64,000 nucleotides of DNA. Origin: Paenibacillus elgii NBRC 100335. GTDB lineage: Bacteria; Bacillota; Bacilli; Paenibacillales; NBRC-103111. Shown one piece after another: positions 50,585 through 60,677 of this stretch. The DNA lies in assembly GCF_004000865.1 (NCBI RefSeq), contig NZ_BIMB01000017.1:62001-126000 (forward strand). The letters are read 5' to 3'. How positions within the stretch are numbered: the first letter of the stretch is position 1; each line of letters begins with the position of its first letter. A program made the translations under genes and the position numbers. A model generated the notes under the pieces. The model searched no databases. It was not told the DNA's origin and saw nothing but the letters and a program-made list of their open reading frames with translations.

Positions 50585-52032
50585 TCAGGCGGTGGCTGCG
50601 CAGCCTGTATATTCAAATCTTTCTTTCCTTTCTCGCCACCTGCGTACTCGTGTTCGTAGGCTTGGCCGTATTTTGGAATTCTTACTTTACGGATTTTTTC
50701 TATAAGGACAAAAAAGAGCTGCTGCGCTCGCGCTCCGCCGAAGTCGTCAAGCTGCTGCCTACGGTTCAAGAGGGGGCGCTTTCCACAAGAGAGCTGCGGC
50801 TCGGCAGCCGGATCATCGGCCGCAGCATCAACGGCTCGGTATGGCTGGTCGATGCGAAAGGCGCGGTGTTGAACGGCTCGTCGGACCGGGAGGGGACGAT
50901 CATTCCGAAGCCGCTCGAACCACTGCTAGCCGAAGGGCTTAGAGGCGGGAGCGGGTACTCGGCAGGGCAGTACAAGGTCGACCCGTACGGCGGGGAAGGG
51001 CTGCTGGCCTATTACACGCCCGCGGAGCTGAACGGTCAGCCGATCGTCATCATGATGCTTGTTCCTGCGCTGGAAAGCAGCGAGGCGCTCAAGGCTATCC
51101 GCTGGAATATTTTCGTCCCGCTGCTGTTCTCTTTGGTCGCCGTTGGGGTCATTCTTTTCGTCTTGTCACGCAAGCTGGCCGGTCCTCTTCAACAGATGAA
51201 CCATGCGGCGCTTGAAGTGGCGAACGGCGACTTTTCAACGAGAGTACCGGTCTCGTCCGACGACGAGATCGGCGAGCTGGCGCGCAGCTTTAACTTCATG
51301 GTCGATCAGCTGGAGCAGTGGGACGACAACCGTCAGGAGTTTCTGGCCAACGTATCGCATGAGCTGCGGTCGCCGCTAACGTCGCTTCGCGGGCTGATCG
51401 TCGCGATGAACGACCGGGTCATTCCGCCCGAGAAATTCTCGCATTATTTGAAAATATGCGATCATGAGGTGCAGCGGCTGCAGCGGCTCGTAGACGACCT
51501 CCTCGACCTCGCCCGCATTCAGAACGGAACGGACGTATTCCGTACGCGGCCCGTTGCGCTGCCGGCCAAGGTGAGCGAGGTGCTGGAGCTGGTGCAGAGC
51601 GCCGCTTCCGACAAAGGGCTGCAGATGCACATGATCGGCCCGATGCCGGGAACGCCGCCGCTGCGGTGCGAGCTTGATCCGGACCGGTTTGCGCAAATTT
51701 TGCTCAACCTGTTGTATAACGCAATCCGGTTCACGCCGTCAGGGGGAACGATTACCGTTGAGCTTGCAGCCGAGGGAGGGGAGGCCGTCATCGCTGTGCG
51801 CGATACGGGAATCGGCATGAGCGAAAGCGAGCTGCTTCGGATCTGGGACCGGTTCTACAAGGCCGAACCGTCGCGTTCCGGCGATTCGGACGGCACCGGG
51901 CTCGGTCTGACCATCGTCAAGCATCTTGTGACGGGGATGAAAGGGTCGATTGCGGTAGCAAGCGAGCTCGGGAAAGGCACGGAATTCCGGATCGCGTTCC
52001 CGCTCCTCGCTCCGGAGCGATATGGCAGTTGA
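50581..52032 (+). CDS. sensor histidine kinase
   Basis: The 483-residue membrane kinase has helix 1 at about 12-34, an extracellular sensor domain (about 35-180), helix 2 (about 183-205), HAMP (KLAGPLQQMNHAALEVANGDFSTRVPVSSDDEIGELARSFNFM), HisKA with FLANVSHELRSPLTSLRG (His about 260) and HATPase_c with N box NLLYNAIRF, DTGIGM and GTGLGLTIVKHL. It phosphorylates the response regulator encoded upstream; start and stop overlap by four bases. The ligand of the sensor domain is not known. Confidence 0.93.
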   Translation: MIRRWLRSLYIQIFLSFLATCVLVFVGLAVFWNSYFTDFFYKDKKELLRSRSAEVVKLLPTVQEGALSTRELRLGSRIIGRSINGSVWLVDAKGAVLNGSSDREGTIIPKPLEPLLAEGLRGGSGYSAGQYKVDPYGGEGLLAYYTPAELNGQPIVIMMLVPALESSEALKAIRWNIFVPLLFSLVAVGVILFVLSRKLAGPLQQMNHAALEVANGDFSTRVPVSSDDEIGELARSFNFMVDQLEQWDDNRQEFLANVSHELRSPLTSLRGLIVAMNDRVIPPEKFSHYLKICDHEVQRLQRLVDDLLDLARIQNGTDVFRTRPVALPAKVSEVLELVQSAASDKGLQMHMIGPMPGTPPLRCELDPDRFAQILLNLLYNAIRFTPSGGTITVELAAEGGEAVIAVRDTGIGMSESELLRIWDRFYKAEPSRSGDSDGTGLGLTIVKHLVTGMKGSIAVASELGKGTEFRIAFPLLAPERYGS

Positions 52033-52132
52033 TGGGACCGCTGGAAACCAGTATCTTGTGAAATAGCGAAAAAAAAGATAAGATTTAAAAAAACGTCAGC
52101 CTATTTTTTAGAACAGGAAGGATGAAGTGCGA

Positions 52133-52690
52133 ATGCCGAATTTACTATCCCAGATCATGGAGTACAACCGCTCGTTTGTTGAGGAGCAAAAGTACGAGCC
52201 TTACTTAACGTCAAAATTTCCGGATCGGAAATTCGTCATTCTTACTTGCATGGATACGCGTCTCATTGAGCTGCTTCCGGCCAGCATGAACATTAAGAAC
52301 GGCGACGTGAAAATGATTAAAGCGGCCGGAGGCGTCGTCTCGACTCCGTTCGGCGGCATCATGCGCAGTATTATCGTGGCGATTTACGAGCTGGGTGCAG
52401 ATGAAGTACTGGTCGTCGGCCATCACGATTGCGGGATGAGCCACTTGAACCCGGAGCGCGTGAAGGAGAAATTCGTGGCGCGGGGGATTAAAGAAGAGAC
52501 GCTCAAAACGCTGGAATATTCGGGCCTGAACCTCGAACGGTGGCTGCGGGGCTTCGAAGATGTCAAGGAAAGCGTCAAAAGCAGCGTGAATATTATCAAG
52601 AACCATCCGCTCGTACCGGACATCCCGGTTCACGGACTGGTCATCGACCCTTCGACCGGCAAGCTGGATGTTATCGTCAACGGCTACTAA
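52133..52690 (+). CDS. beta-class carbonic anhydrase
   Basis: The 185-residue enzyme contains the zinc site of beta carbonic anhydrases: TCMDTRL (Cys39, Asp41, Arg43) and VVGHHDCGM (His97/His98, Cys100). The family of small proteins like Bacillus YtiB is closest. It interconverts CO2 and bicarbonate in the cytoplasm. The ATG at 52133 is two codons after a GTG (52127) that has AAGGA closer; either is possible. Terminator and convergent HesB-like gene follow. Confidence 0.9.
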   Translation: MPNLLSQIMEYNRSFVEEQKYEPYLTSKFPDRKFVILTCMDTRLIELLPASMNIKNGDVKMIKAAGGVVSTPFGGIMRSIIVAIYELGADEVLVVGHHDCGMSHLNPERVKEKFVARGIKEETLKTLEYSGLNLERWLRGFEDVKESVKSSVNIIKNHPLVPDIPVHGLVIDPSTGKLDVIVNGY

Positions 52691-52705
52691 GCCGTTCCCG
52701 GAACG

Positions 52706-52738
52706 AAAAAGGTGAGAAGGCTATTATGCCTTCTCACC
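52706..52738. terminator. terminator shared by convergent genes
   Basis: GGTGAGAAGGC and GCCTTCTCACC pair perfectly; the A-run on the left gives U-tail on the minus strand. The right arm includes the stop of the HesB-like gene. Confidence 0.82.
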
Positions 52739-53078
52739 GGTTCGCGACGGCGTTTCGCTTATCGATCAGCCGCATGTTCGCATTGTAGATTTGTCCGCTG
52801 CTTTTCAAGACAAAGCAGTATCCGCTCGCTTGATAGTCGATCGTCATATTTTCCTCGAAAAAAACCTCATGCTTCCGATCCATCAGCACTTCGAACGGGT
52901 CACCCGACACGATAAAATCGTTCCGGTCCGGCTCGTCCGTAATCCACAGCGTCGGCACGCCGCTGACCGCGCACCCGCAGCCCTCCGCATCGTAGACAAG
53001 CTTCAGCCGTCCGCCCGCTTGTCGGTCCAGAATGCGCCGGATTTCCGCTGCTGCACTTTCCGTAAAGATGATTCGCAT
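52734..53078 (-). CDS. HesB-like (YqkB-type) Fe-S associated protein
   Basis: The 114-residue protein matches HesB/IscA-like fold: RIIFTESAAAEIRRILDRQAGGRLKLVYDAEGCGCAVSGVPTLWI, then NDFIVSGDPFEVLMDRKHEVFFEENMTIDY. The Cys pair in EGCGCAVSG may bind iron or an Fe-S cluster; the C-terminal Cys pair of classic A-type carriers is absent (only YCFVLKSS). YqkB-type proteins are of unknown exact role. Minus strand, alone. Confidence 0.82.
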   Translation of the reverse strand: MRIIFTESAAAEIRRILDRQAGGRLKLVYDAEGCGCAVSGVPTLWITDEPDRNDFIVSGDPFEVLMDRKHEVFFEENMTIDYQASGYCFVLKSSGQIYNANMRLIDKRNAVANR

Positions 53079-53186
53079 CTCACGTCACACTCCTTTCCTT
53101 TTTATCATACCTCATTTCGGCGATATTTGCTTCTGCTCCGCGAACGAAGTATGATCAATGTATATCTTTGGAAAGGGGAATGCCCG

Positions 53187-54707
53187 TTGTCGACAGGAAA
53201 TCTGGAAGCCAAATTGACGGAATTCAAGCAATATCTGAAAAAGATGAAAAGCTATGAGGAAGCCGTCGGACTCATTTATTGGGACATGCGCACAGGCGCG
53301 CCGAAGAAAGGCATTGCGGCAAGATCCGAGGTCGTCGGTGAACTGTCCGGCGATCTGTTCAAAATGTCGGTGTCGGACGAGATGGGTGCGTTTTTGGACT
53401 ACTTCGCATCGACCGAGGTAAATGCTGGATTGTCGGATATCGACCGCCGAATTGTAAGCGAATGCAAGAAGGAGTACGACCGCAGCAAAAAAATTCCACC
53501 GAAGCTGTATCAGGAATATGTGGTGCTCACCTCGCAGGCAGAATCGGCTTGGGAAGATGCGAAGGATCAGGCCGATTTTCCGGGCTTCCAGCCGTATCTG
53601 GAGAAAATCGTCGACATGAACCTGCAGTTCATCGACCTATGGGGATACGAAGGGCACAAGTACAATACGCTGCTTGACGCTTATGAGCCGGGCATGACCG
53701 TAGAGAAGCTCGATCAAGTGTTCGGCGCGCTGCGCGAGCAGGTTGTTCCCTTGCTGTCGGCGATCCAGGAGTCGGCTCATAAGCCGGAAATCGGCTTCTT
53801 GAAGCAGATGTTCGACAAGGACAAGCAAAAGAAGTTCAGCTTATACATATTGGAGCAGATGGGCTACGCTTTCGAAGCGGGGCGCTTGGACGAAACCGTT
53901 CATCCATTTGCGACCGGCCTGAACCCGGGCGACGTGCGGATTACGACGCGCTACCTCCTGAACGATGTGAACAGCGCGTTGTTCGGCACGATCCATGAGG
54001 GCGGGCATGCGCTCTACGAGCAGAACATTTCGATGGATTTGCTCGGCACGCCGCTGTGCACGGGAACGTCGATGGGTATCCACGAATCGCAGTCGCGTTT
54101 CTGGGAGAATATGATCGGACGCAGCCGCCCGTTCTGGAACCGCTATTTCCCCGAGCTTCAGAAAAATTACACCGGCCAGTTCGACAAGGTGAGCGTAGAA
54201 GATTTTTACCGCGCCACGAACGAGGTAAAGCCTTCCCTCATCCGCATCGAAGCCGATGAGCTGACGTACAACCTGCACATCATGGTGCGTTATGAAATCG
54301 AGAAGGCGCTCTTCAGCGGGGCTGTGAAAGTCGCCGACCTGCCTGAGGTGTGGAACGAGAAATACCGGGAGTACCTCGGCATCGTGCCTTCCCATAATGG
54401 CGAAGGAGTGCTGCAGGACGTGCACTGGTCGGCCGGCATGTTCGGCTACTTCCCATCGTACGCGCTCGGCAACATGTACGCCGCGCAAATTAAGCGCACG
54501 CTGGAGCAAGAGCTCGGTAATGTGAACGAGCTGGTTCGCGAAGGCAATCTGATTCCGATCAAGGCTTGGCTGGCGGATAAAATTTATCAATACGGCAAAA
54601 GCCAGACGCCGACGGAAATCATTACCCGGGTAACGGGCGAGGAACTGAATCCGTCCTACTTGGTCGATTATTTGCGCGTGAAATATTCCGATATTTATAA
54701 GCTTTAA
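53187..54707 (+). CDS. M32 carboxypeptidase (Taq-type)
   Basis: The 506-residue metallocarboxypeptidase has the zinc motif GTIHEGGHALYEQN (HEGGH, about residue 268), later HESQSRFWENMIGRS and EDFYRATNEVKPSLIRIEADELTYNLHIMVRYEIEKALFSG, all typical of family M32. It removes C-terminal residues from peptides in the cytoplasm. The TTG at 53187 is chosen because AAAGGGG is eight bases upstream and it gives the family's usual length; the frame is open further upstream without ribosome site. Single gene with terminator. Confidence 0.9.
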   Translation: MSTGNLEAKLTEFKQYLKKMKSYEEAVGLIYWDMRTGAPKKGIAARSEVVGELSGDLFKMSVSDEMGAFLDYFASTEVNAGLSDIDRRIVSECKKEYDRSKKIPPKLYQEYVVLTSQAESAWEDAKDQADFPGFQPYLEKIVDMNLQFIDLWGYEGHKYNTLLDAYEPGMTVEKLDQVFGALREQVVPLLSAIQESAHKPEIGFLKQMFDKDKQKKFSLYILEQMGYAFEAGRLDETVHPFATGLNPGDVRITTRYLLNDVNSALFGTIHEGGHALYEQNISMDLLGTPLCTGTSMGIHESQSRFWENMIGRSRPFWNRYFPELQKNYTGQFDKVSVEDFYRATNEVKPSLIRIEADELTYNLHIMVRYEIEKALFSGAVKVADLPEVWNEKYREYLGIVPSHNGEGVLQDVHWSAGMFGYFPSYALGNMYAAQIKRTLEQELGNVNELVREGNLIPIKAWLADKIYQYGKSQTPTEIITRVTGEELNPSYLVDYLRVKYSDIYKL

Positions 54708-54715
54708 TCCGATTG

Positions 54716-54739
54716 CGGGGACACGGTCCCCGTTTTTTT
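54716..54739 (+). terminator. terminator
   Basis: CGGGGAC-ACG-GTCCCCG followed by TTTTTTT. Confidence 0.92.
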
Positions 54740-54842
54740 TATTGCCTCGTATGTAACCTTTTGGGTGTTTTTCCAGTCTATTCTTATGTAAGACGATTTT
54801 TGGTTCATCCGAAGGGAACAGACGACAAGGAGGCGACAGTGT

Positions 54843-56414
54843 ATGCACAAGGAACTTCAAGCGGACATTGCCATTATCGGCGGAGGTGTCGGAGGCTGCG
54901 CGGCCGCATTGGCGGCAGCCCGAATGGGCAGACAGGTCATCCTGACCGAGGAGACGGATTGGATCGGCGGCCAGCTGACCAGTCAGGCCGTCCCGCCCGA
55001 CGAGCACCGTTGGATCGAACAATTCGGGTGCACCCGCAGCTACCGCGAATTTCGCGACGGGGTGCGCGCCTATTATAAGACAAGGTTTCCGGCGACCGCA
55101 GAGGCACGCGCGGTCTATTACTTGAACCCCGGCAACGGCGGCGTGAGCCGGCTTTGTGCGGAGCCAAGAGCCTATTTGGCCGTTCTGCAAGACATGCTGG
55201 CCCCTTACGTGCACAGCGGCAAGCTCGTCATCATGACCCGGTACCGGCCCGTTGCGGCCGAGACGGACGGCGACCGCGTCCGGTCGGTTACCGTGATCGG
55301 GGATTCGGGTCACCGGCATACGATTCGCGCCGCATATATTTTGGATGCGACCGAGACGGGCGAGCTGCTTCCGTTGACCTGCGCGGAATATGTGACGGGC
55401 GCCGAATCCAAGCGGCAGACGGAAGAGCCTCATGCACTGGACGGCGCTCCCGATCCGCGGGACATCCAGGCGTTTACCCAGTGCTTCGCCATGGATTACA
55501 AGGAAGGCGAAAACCATGTCATCGATAAACCGAAGGATTACGATTTCTGGCGGAACTACAAGGCGGATTTTTGGCCGGACAAGCAGCTTAGCTGGGTATC
55601 GCCCAATCCGGTGACATTGGAACCCGTGGAAGAAACGTTGTTTTGGGGAACGGATAAGTATCCGTTATTTTACTACCGGCGCATCGTCGACAAAGCGAAT
55701 TTCGCGCCCGGCACGTTTCCGAGCGACATCACGCTGGTGAATTGGTCGCAGAACGATTATTGGCTCGGCAACGTGTACGACGTGAGACCGGAGGAAGCGC
55801 TGAAGCATGCCCGGCAGGCGAAGCAGCTCAGCTTGTCGCTCTTATACTGGCTGCAAACGGAAGCGCCCCGCCCGGACGGAGGGGCAGGCTATCCCGGTCT
55901 TCGGCTGCGGCCGGATGTGGTCGGTACGGAGGATGGATTGGCGAAATATCCGTACATCCGGGAATCCAGACGCATTCGCGCGGAATTCACCGTACTGGAG
56001 CAGCATGTGAGCGCAGCGGTGCGCGGCGAACAGGGGGCGGTGCCGTTCCCGGATTCCGTCGGAGTCGGCTGCTATCGGATCGACCTGCATCCCAGCATGA
56101 CGGGCCGCAATTATCTCGATATCTCGTCGCTGCCGTTCCAGATCCCGCTCGGCAGCCTGATCCCGGTCCGGCTCGAAAACCTGCTTCCGGCCTGCAAAAA
56201 TCTCGGCACGACGCATATTACGAACGGCTGCTTCCGGCTGCATCCCGTGGAGTGGAATATCGGGGAGGCTGCGGGGGCGCTGGCCGCTTATTGCTTGCAG
56301 AACGGCTACCAGCCCCGTGAAGTGCGAAATACGCCGGCCAAGCTCGAAGCGTTCCAGAACGCGCTTGTCAGTCAAGGCTTTGAATTGACGTGGCCGAAAA
56401 TTACCGCCGTTTAA
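54843..56414 (+). CDS. FAD-dependent oxidoreductase (FAD_oxidored family)
   Basis: The 523-residue protein has an N-terminal dinucleotide-binding motif DIAIIGGGVGGCAAALAAARMGRQVILTEE (GxGxxG) and the family's GGVSRLCAEPRAYLAVLQDML and CKNLGTTHITNGCFRLHPVEWNIGEAAGALAAYCL segment near the end. The latter is typical of FAD-dependent oxidoreductases that stand beside sugar or xanthan-degrading genes; the substrate is unknown. AAGGAGG precedes the ATG. Single gene with terminator after it. Confidence 0.87.
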   Translation: MHKELQADIAIIGGGVGGCAAALAAARMGRQVILTEETDWIGGQLTSQAVPPDEHRWIEQFGCTRSYREFRDGVRAYYKTRFPATAEARAVYYLNPGNGGVSRLCAEPRAYLAVLQDMLAPYVHSGKLVIMTRYRPVAAETDGDRVRSVTVIGDSGHRHTIRAAYILDATETGELLPLTCAEYVTGAESKRQTEEPHALDGAPDPRDIQAFTQCFAMDYKEGENHVIDKPKDYDFWRNYKADFWPDKQLSWVSPNPVTLEPVEETLFWGTDKYPLFYYRRIVDKANFAPGTFPSDITLVNWSQNDYWLGNVYDVRPEEALKHARQAKQLSLSLLYWLQTEAPRPDGGAGYPGLRLRPDVVGTEDGLAKYPYIRESRRIRAEFTVLEQHVSAAVRGEQGAVPFPDSVGVGCYRIDLHPSMTGRNYLDISSLPFQIPLGSLIPVRLENLLPACKNLGTTHITNGCFRLHPVEWNIGEAAGALAAYCLQNGYQPREVRNTPAKLEAFQNALVSQGFELTWPKITAV

Positions 56415-56445
56415 CGAACTTTATACGAATGAATTGCTGCTTCGA

Positions 56446-56484
56446 GGCTGTTTCCGCGGATTGTCCGCGGAAGCGGCCTTTTTT
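56446..56484 (+). terminator. terminator
   Basis: GGC..TTCCGCGGA-TTG-TCCGCGGAA..GCC, followed by TTTTTT. Confidence 0.85.
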
Positions 56485-56587
56485 GGCTTTGGCAGACATT
56501 CGCTCTCACCATCTTCTAGGCGAGCTCATATGCTGTCGTATCTAAAGTTCGTCATGCGTTAAGACGCTGACAGGGAGGGACTGGCCT

Positions 56588-57613
56588 ATGAATACAAGGC
56601 GTCTGGGGAGAGCGGCGGCGCTTATGCTTGTGCTGGTGCTTGCGACGTGCGCGACGCTCGCAGGCTGCGGTCCGAAGAAAAGCGGAGAGCGGGTACAGGT
56701 CCGGATCGGCGAGGTGACCCGGTCGATCTTCTATGCCCCGGAATACGTGGCGGCGGAGAAAGGATTTTTCAAAGAGCAGGGGCTCGATATTGAGCTGACG
56801 ACGACGTTCGGCGGCGATAAAACGATGACGACCCTGCTGTCAGGGGGGATCGATGTCGCGCTGGTCGGCTCCGAGACGTCGATATACGTGCACCAGCAAG
56901 GCACGGGCGACCCTGTCGTCAACTTCTCGCAATTAACGCAAACCGACGGAACGTTTCTCGTGGCGCGCAAGCCGCCTGAAGGCCCGTTCGACTGGAACAA
57001 GCTGAAGGGCTCGACCTTCCTCGGTCAACGAAAAGGCGGGATGCCGCAGATGGCCGGCGAATTTACGTTGAAGAAGCACAGCATCCATCCGCAGAACGAT
57101 TTGAACCTGCTCCAGAATGTGGAGTTCGCCAACATCCCAACCGCTTACGCATCAGGCACGGGGGACTACGTGCAGTTGTTCGAGCCGCAGGCATCGATGT
57201 TCGAGAAGCAGGGCAAAGGCCACGTCGTCGCTTCCTTTGGGGTAGAGAGCGGCAAGCTTCCTTACACGGTATTCATGGCGAAAAAGAGCTACATCGACAA
57301 GAACGCGGATACGGTCCAGAAATTCGCCAATGCCGTGCAAAAAGCGCAAAACTGGGTGCAGCAAAGCAGCGTGGACGACATTGCGGCAGCCATCGGCCCC
57401 TACTTCCAGGATACGGAAAAAGATATCGTCCGCAGCGTAATCAAGCGCTACAAGGACCAAGGCTCGTTTGCCGCCGACGGCATCGTCGACATACAGGAGT
57501 GGAACAACCTGCAGGATGTGATGGAAGCGGCCGGGGAGCTCAAGAAGCGCGCTGATTTCAACACGCTCGTCAACAATCAATTTGCCGAAAAAGCGAAGCA
57601 AAATGTGAAGTAG
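56588..57613 (+). CDS. ABC transporter substrate-binding lipoprotein, NrtA/SsuA/ThiY type
   Basis: The 341-residue precursor has a lipobox TLAGC (Cys about 28) after a hydrophobic signal. The mature part matches the NMT1/SsuA fold: VRIGEVTRSIFYAPEYVAAEKGFFKEQGLDIELTTTFGGDKTMTTLLSGGIDVALVGSETSIYVHQQG and QMAGEFTLKKHSIHPQNDL. The family binds nitrate, sulfonates, taurine or pyrimidine precursors; the exact ligand is not decided by these motifs. It is the first gene of a three-gene importer. No riboswitch was seen upstream. Confidence 0.9.
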   Translation: MNTRRLGRAAALMLVLVLATCATLAGCGPKKSGERVQVRIGEVTRSIFYAPEYVAAEKGFFKEQGLDIELTTTFGGDKTMTTLLSGGIDVALVGSETSIYVHQQGTGDPVVNFSQLTQTDGTFLVARKPPEGPFDWNKLKGSTFLGQRKGGMPQMAGEFTLKKHSIHPQNDLNLLQNVEFANIPTAYASGTGDYVQLFEPQASMFEKQGKGHVVASFGVESGKLPYTVFMAKKSYIDKNADTVQKFANAVQKAQNWVQQSSVDDIAAAIGPYFQDTEKDIVRSVIKRYKDQGSFAADGIVDIQEWNNLQDVMEAAGELKKRADFNTLVNNQFAEKAKQNVK

Positions 57614-57692
57614 TGCCGGCAGCCGCTAGGGTTAACAAGGGCACAAAGGCGCTTCGGGGATTTAGGCTAAGCGCACAAGGGGGGATGGCCGT

Positions 57693-58493
57693 ATGTATGC
57701 CGTTGAGCTGGACGGCGTTTCACAAGTATATGTCAACCGCAAAGGCGCGTACGTCGCGCTGCAGGATGTGCAGCTCGCGATCGCTCCGGGCGAATTCGTC
57801 AGTCTCATCGGCCCGAGCGGCTGCGGGAAGACGACCGTGCTGTCGCTCATCAGCGGTCTGCTGACACCGACTTCGGGAACGGTGCGGGTGTTCGGCGAGC
57901 CGATTCAAAAACCGACTCCAAAAGTCGGATATATGCTCCAGCAGGATTATTTATTCCCTTGGCGAACGATTTTCGAAAATGCCTCAATCGGTCTCGAATT
58001 GCTCGGGCGCTTGAATGCCGCTTCCCGCCAATATGTGCTGGATTTGCTGGAGGAAATGGGGCTTGGCGGCTATGCTGACCGTTATCCTCACCAGTTGTCC
58101 GGGGGCATGCGCCAGCGGGTCGCGCTGGTGCGGACGCTTGCGGCGGAACCGGACATCCTGCTATTGGATGAACCGTTCTCGGCTCTGGATTACCAGACCA
58201 AGCTCCAGCTGGAGGATCTGATCTCGGCAACCTTGAAGGCTCGCGGCAAGACCGCCGTGCTTGTTACCCACGACATCACCGAAGCGATTGCCATGAGCGA
58301 CCGCATTGTGGTGCTCCAGCCGAATCCCGGACGCGTACTGACCGAGGCCATAGTGCCGGAGGCGATTCGGGAAGCCCAGCCGCTGCATGCCCGGGAGATT
58401 GGGGGCTTTCACGAGTTGTTCCGCGAGTTGTGGGGGCGGTTCGAGCAGATGGACGGGAAAGGAGGCGGGGGACATGGACCGGCGGAAACTTGA
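57693..58493 (+). CDS. ABC transporter ATPase, SsuB/TauB/NrtD type
   Basis: The 266-residue protein has Walker [19 protein letters not shown] loop [21 protein letters not shown], signature [19 protein letters not shown], Walker [24 protein letters not shown] and the switch His in [15 protein letters not shown]. All are typical of nitrate/sulfonate/taurine importers. The next gene overlaps by 20 bases. GGGGGATG precedes the ATG. Confidence 0.93.
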   Translation: MYAVELDGVSQVYVNRKGAYVALQDVQLAIAPGEFVSLIGPSGCGKTTVLSLISGLLTPTSGTVRVFGEPIQKPTPKVGYMLQQDYLFPWRTIFENASIGLELLGRLNAASRQYVLDLLEEMGLGGYADRYPHQLSGGMRQRVALVRTLAAEPDILLLDEPFSALDYQTKLQLEDLISATLKARGKTAVLVTHDITEAIAMSDRIVVLQPNPGRVLTEAIVPEAIREAQPLHAREIGGFHELFRELWGRFEQMDGKGGGGHGPAET

Positions 58494-59427
58494 GGAGAAG
58501 GAAGACGGGAGTCTGGCGTATACGGCTGTTGAAGGAACCGGCGTACCGTTCGAGCGGCCGAAGGAGAAAGCTGCTCCAAAGGCTTTTAGCTTAACGTCAG
58601 GATCAGCACGATCCGAAAACTTGGCCGGGCAAGTGTACGCGCAGTTTCGCCGGAGCGAGCGCAAGCAGACGACGTCCGTTCGTCTGACCCAGTTGGCACT
58701 GCTGATCTTGTTTTTTGCAGGTTGGGAAGCGGCAAGCCGATTGCAGTGGATTGACGGGCTTCTCTTCAGCTCTCCGACGCGCGTGTGGGGGCTGCTGGTT
58801 GAGAAAACGGCGGACGGTACGCTGCTCATGCATACGTGGACTACCGTGTGGGAGACGATCGTCGGCTTCGTGCTCGGCACGCTTCTCGGCACCGCAATCG
58901 CTGCGCTCATCTGGTATTCGCCGTTTCTCTCCCGCGTGCTCGATCCGTATATCGTGGTCTTGAACAGCCTGCCCAAGGTGGCGCTCGGCCCTTTATTTAT
59001 CGTCGCGCTCGGCCCGGGCATGCTGTCGATCATCGCGACAACGCTCTCGATCACCGTAATCATCACGATTCTGGTCGTCTATAACAGCTTCCGCGAGGTG
59101 GACCCGAATCTGCTCAAGGTGGTACGGATTTTCGGGGGGAACCGGAGCGCGATTTTCCGAAAAGTGATTCTGCCCGCCTCGTATCCGACCATCGTTTCGA
59201 CGCTTAAAGTGAACGTAGGGCTTTCCTGGGTCGGCGTCATCGTCGGCGAGTTTCTCGTTTCCAAGGAAGGGCTCGGCTATTTAATCATCTATGGCTTTCA
59301 GGTGTTCAACTTTACGCTTGTGATCGGCAGCGTTCTTCTGATTGCCGTGGTCGCGACCTTGATGTATCAGGCCGTTGTCTATTTGGAAGGGAAGCTGACG
59401 GGGAGAAATGGAGGCGGCCGGGAATAA
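58474..59427 (+). CDS. ABC transporter permease, SsuC/TauC type
   Basis: The 317-residue permease has an N-terminal cytoplasmic extension of about 60 charged residues (longer than usual), then six helices ([38 protein letters not shown] etc.) with the EAA segment [59 protein letters not shown] at 58474 with AGGAGG about nine bases upstream, inside the ATPase gene. It forms the channel with the ATPase and lipoprotein encoded upstream. Confidence 0.92.
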   Translation: MDRRKLEEKEDGSLAYTAVEGTGVPFERPKEKAAPKAFSLTSGSARSENLAGQVYAQFRRSERKQTTSVRLTQLALLILFFAGWEAASRLQWIDGLLFSSPTRVWGLLVEKTADGTLLMHTWTTVWETIVGFVLGTLLGTAIAALIWYSPFLSRVLDPYIVVLNSLPKVALGPLFIVALGPGMLSIIATTLSITVIITILVVYNSFREVDPNLLKVVRIFGGNRSAIFRKVILPASYPTIVSTLKVNVGLSWVGVIVGEFLVSKEGLGYLIIYGFQVFNFTLVIGSVLLIAVVATLMYQAVVYLEGKLTGRNGGGRE

Positions 59428-59440
59428 ATGAAGCGGAGGG

Positions 59441-59490
59441 CAGATCCTTGTTTCGGGAAGCGGGGATCTGTCCCCGGGTTTTATCCCTTT
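59441..59490 (+). terminator. possible terminator after the importer operon
   Basis: CAGATCC pairs with GGATCTG over a 15-base loop and GGGGA with TCCCC; T-runs follow less closely than usual. Confidence 0.45.
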
Positions 59491-59626
59491 TTGCAGCCCA
59501 AAAAATAAAAGATTATCGACAAATGAGCTTCACTCGTTGAGGATTTTGTCGAAAAACGATAAGATGTGGGTACATTATTGTATAGACGAATTCAACGACC
59601 AGTTGTCGAAGCGAGGAACGCAGCCT

Positions 59627-60592
59627 ATGGGATTTCGAGTCATCAAAACCGCGCTGGCGGTTATCGTATCCATTTTCTTGGCGCAGACGCTCGGATTGCA
59701 GTCCCCCCTCTCGGCGGGGCTGCTTGCGGTGTTAGGCGTCGACGTAACGAAAAAGAGAGGACTCCAGACGTCGTTTCAGCGCATTGCGGCCTCGATTGTC
59801 GGTTTGTTTTTCGGCGCCGGGCTGTTTTGGACGCTAGGCTTTCACGTGTGGGTGATCGGTGTGTTTATTTTGGTGCTGTACCCGATTTTGAGCCGGTTAA
59901 AGCTGAAGGAAGGCATCGTTACCGGCTCAGTCGTCATGTTCCATGTGTTTGCCTCCGGCCGGGTCAGCGCGGAGCTGCTGCTGAACGAGATCGCCCTGCT
60001 CCTTGTCGGGCTCGGTACGGCGACGCTGATCAACATAGGCTATATGCCCAGAGAGGACAAGCTGTTGCAGGAATATAAGCAGCGGGTGGAGCAGCTTTTC
60101 TCGCAAATATTTTTGGAACTCTCGCACCATCTGCGAGATAACGGATACATATGGAGCGGTGCAGAGCTGCTGGAGGCGGACGATACGATCCGTAAAGCGA
60201 TTCAGGCCGCCCAGCGCGCGAACGAGAACAATTTGTTCGCCGGGGGACCCAATTGGTCGGTTTATTTTTACATGAGGGAACGGCAATTGGACGCGATCCA
60301 GCGAATGGTGCAGCTCGTCGCCCGTATCTACCAGACGCTGCCGCATGGCGAGCTGTTGGCCCTGGTGTTCGATGGGCTGACGGAGGATGTCAAGGTAGCC
60401 CATTATACGGGACGAAGCGAGAAAAAGCTGAACGAGATGGAGCAGCAATTCCGATACATGCCGCTGCCGGCTACGCGGGAGGAATTCGAGGTTCGCGCCG
60501 CGCTGTTGCAGCTGGTAGAAGAGCTGAAAGTATACTTGTCCGTCGCCAAAAAAGAAAAGCGGCCCGTGGAGGAACCGCTGGGGAGGGCCTGA
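59627..60592 (+). CDS. aromatic-acid-exporter-like membrane protein (DUF939/FUSC type)
   Basis: The 321-residue protein has four to five N-terminal membrane helices (GFRVIKTALAVIVSIFLAQTLGLQSPLSAGLLAVLGVDVTKKRGLQTSFQRIAASIVGLFFGAGLFWTLGF) and a soluble helical C-terminal half. It matches DUF939/YqjA-type proteins of the FUSC family. Transport of aromatic acids or another efflux role is likely but unproven. AGGAA lies nine bases before this ATG; an upstream extension of 30 codons lacks homology. Single gene. Confidence 0.82.
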   Translation: MGFRVIKTALAVIVSIFLAQTLGLQSPLSAGLLAVLGVDVTKKRGLQTSFQRIAASIVGLFFGAGLFWTLGFHVWVIGVFILVLYPILSRLKLKEGIVTGSVVMFHVFASGRVSAELLLNEIALLLVGLGTATLINIGYMPREDKLLQEYKQRVEQLFSQIFLELSHHLRDNGYIWSGAELLEADDTIRKAIQAAQRANENNLFAGGPNWSVYFYMRERQLDAIQRMVQLVARIYQTLPHGELLALVFDGLTEDVKVAHYTGRSEKKLNEMEQQFRYMPLPATREEFEVRAALLQLVEELKVYLSVAKKEKRPVEEPLGRA

Positions 60593-60677
60593 TTCTGTTC
60601 ATCCATCGGGCAAACTAAAAATACAAACCAAATCTCGACGGAGTGATTATCAAATCCGCTCTGGGAAAAACTCTCTT

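Noticed and set aside
53841-55517. Minus-strand frame of 558 codons
   Set aside because: Antisense to the M32 and FAD oxidoreductase genes, low-complexity Arg/His/Val composition, no motif.
56485-56587. Riboswitch before the NrtA/SsuA/ThiY-type operon
   Set aside because: Only about 100 bases, no S-box, THI-box or other known core was seen.
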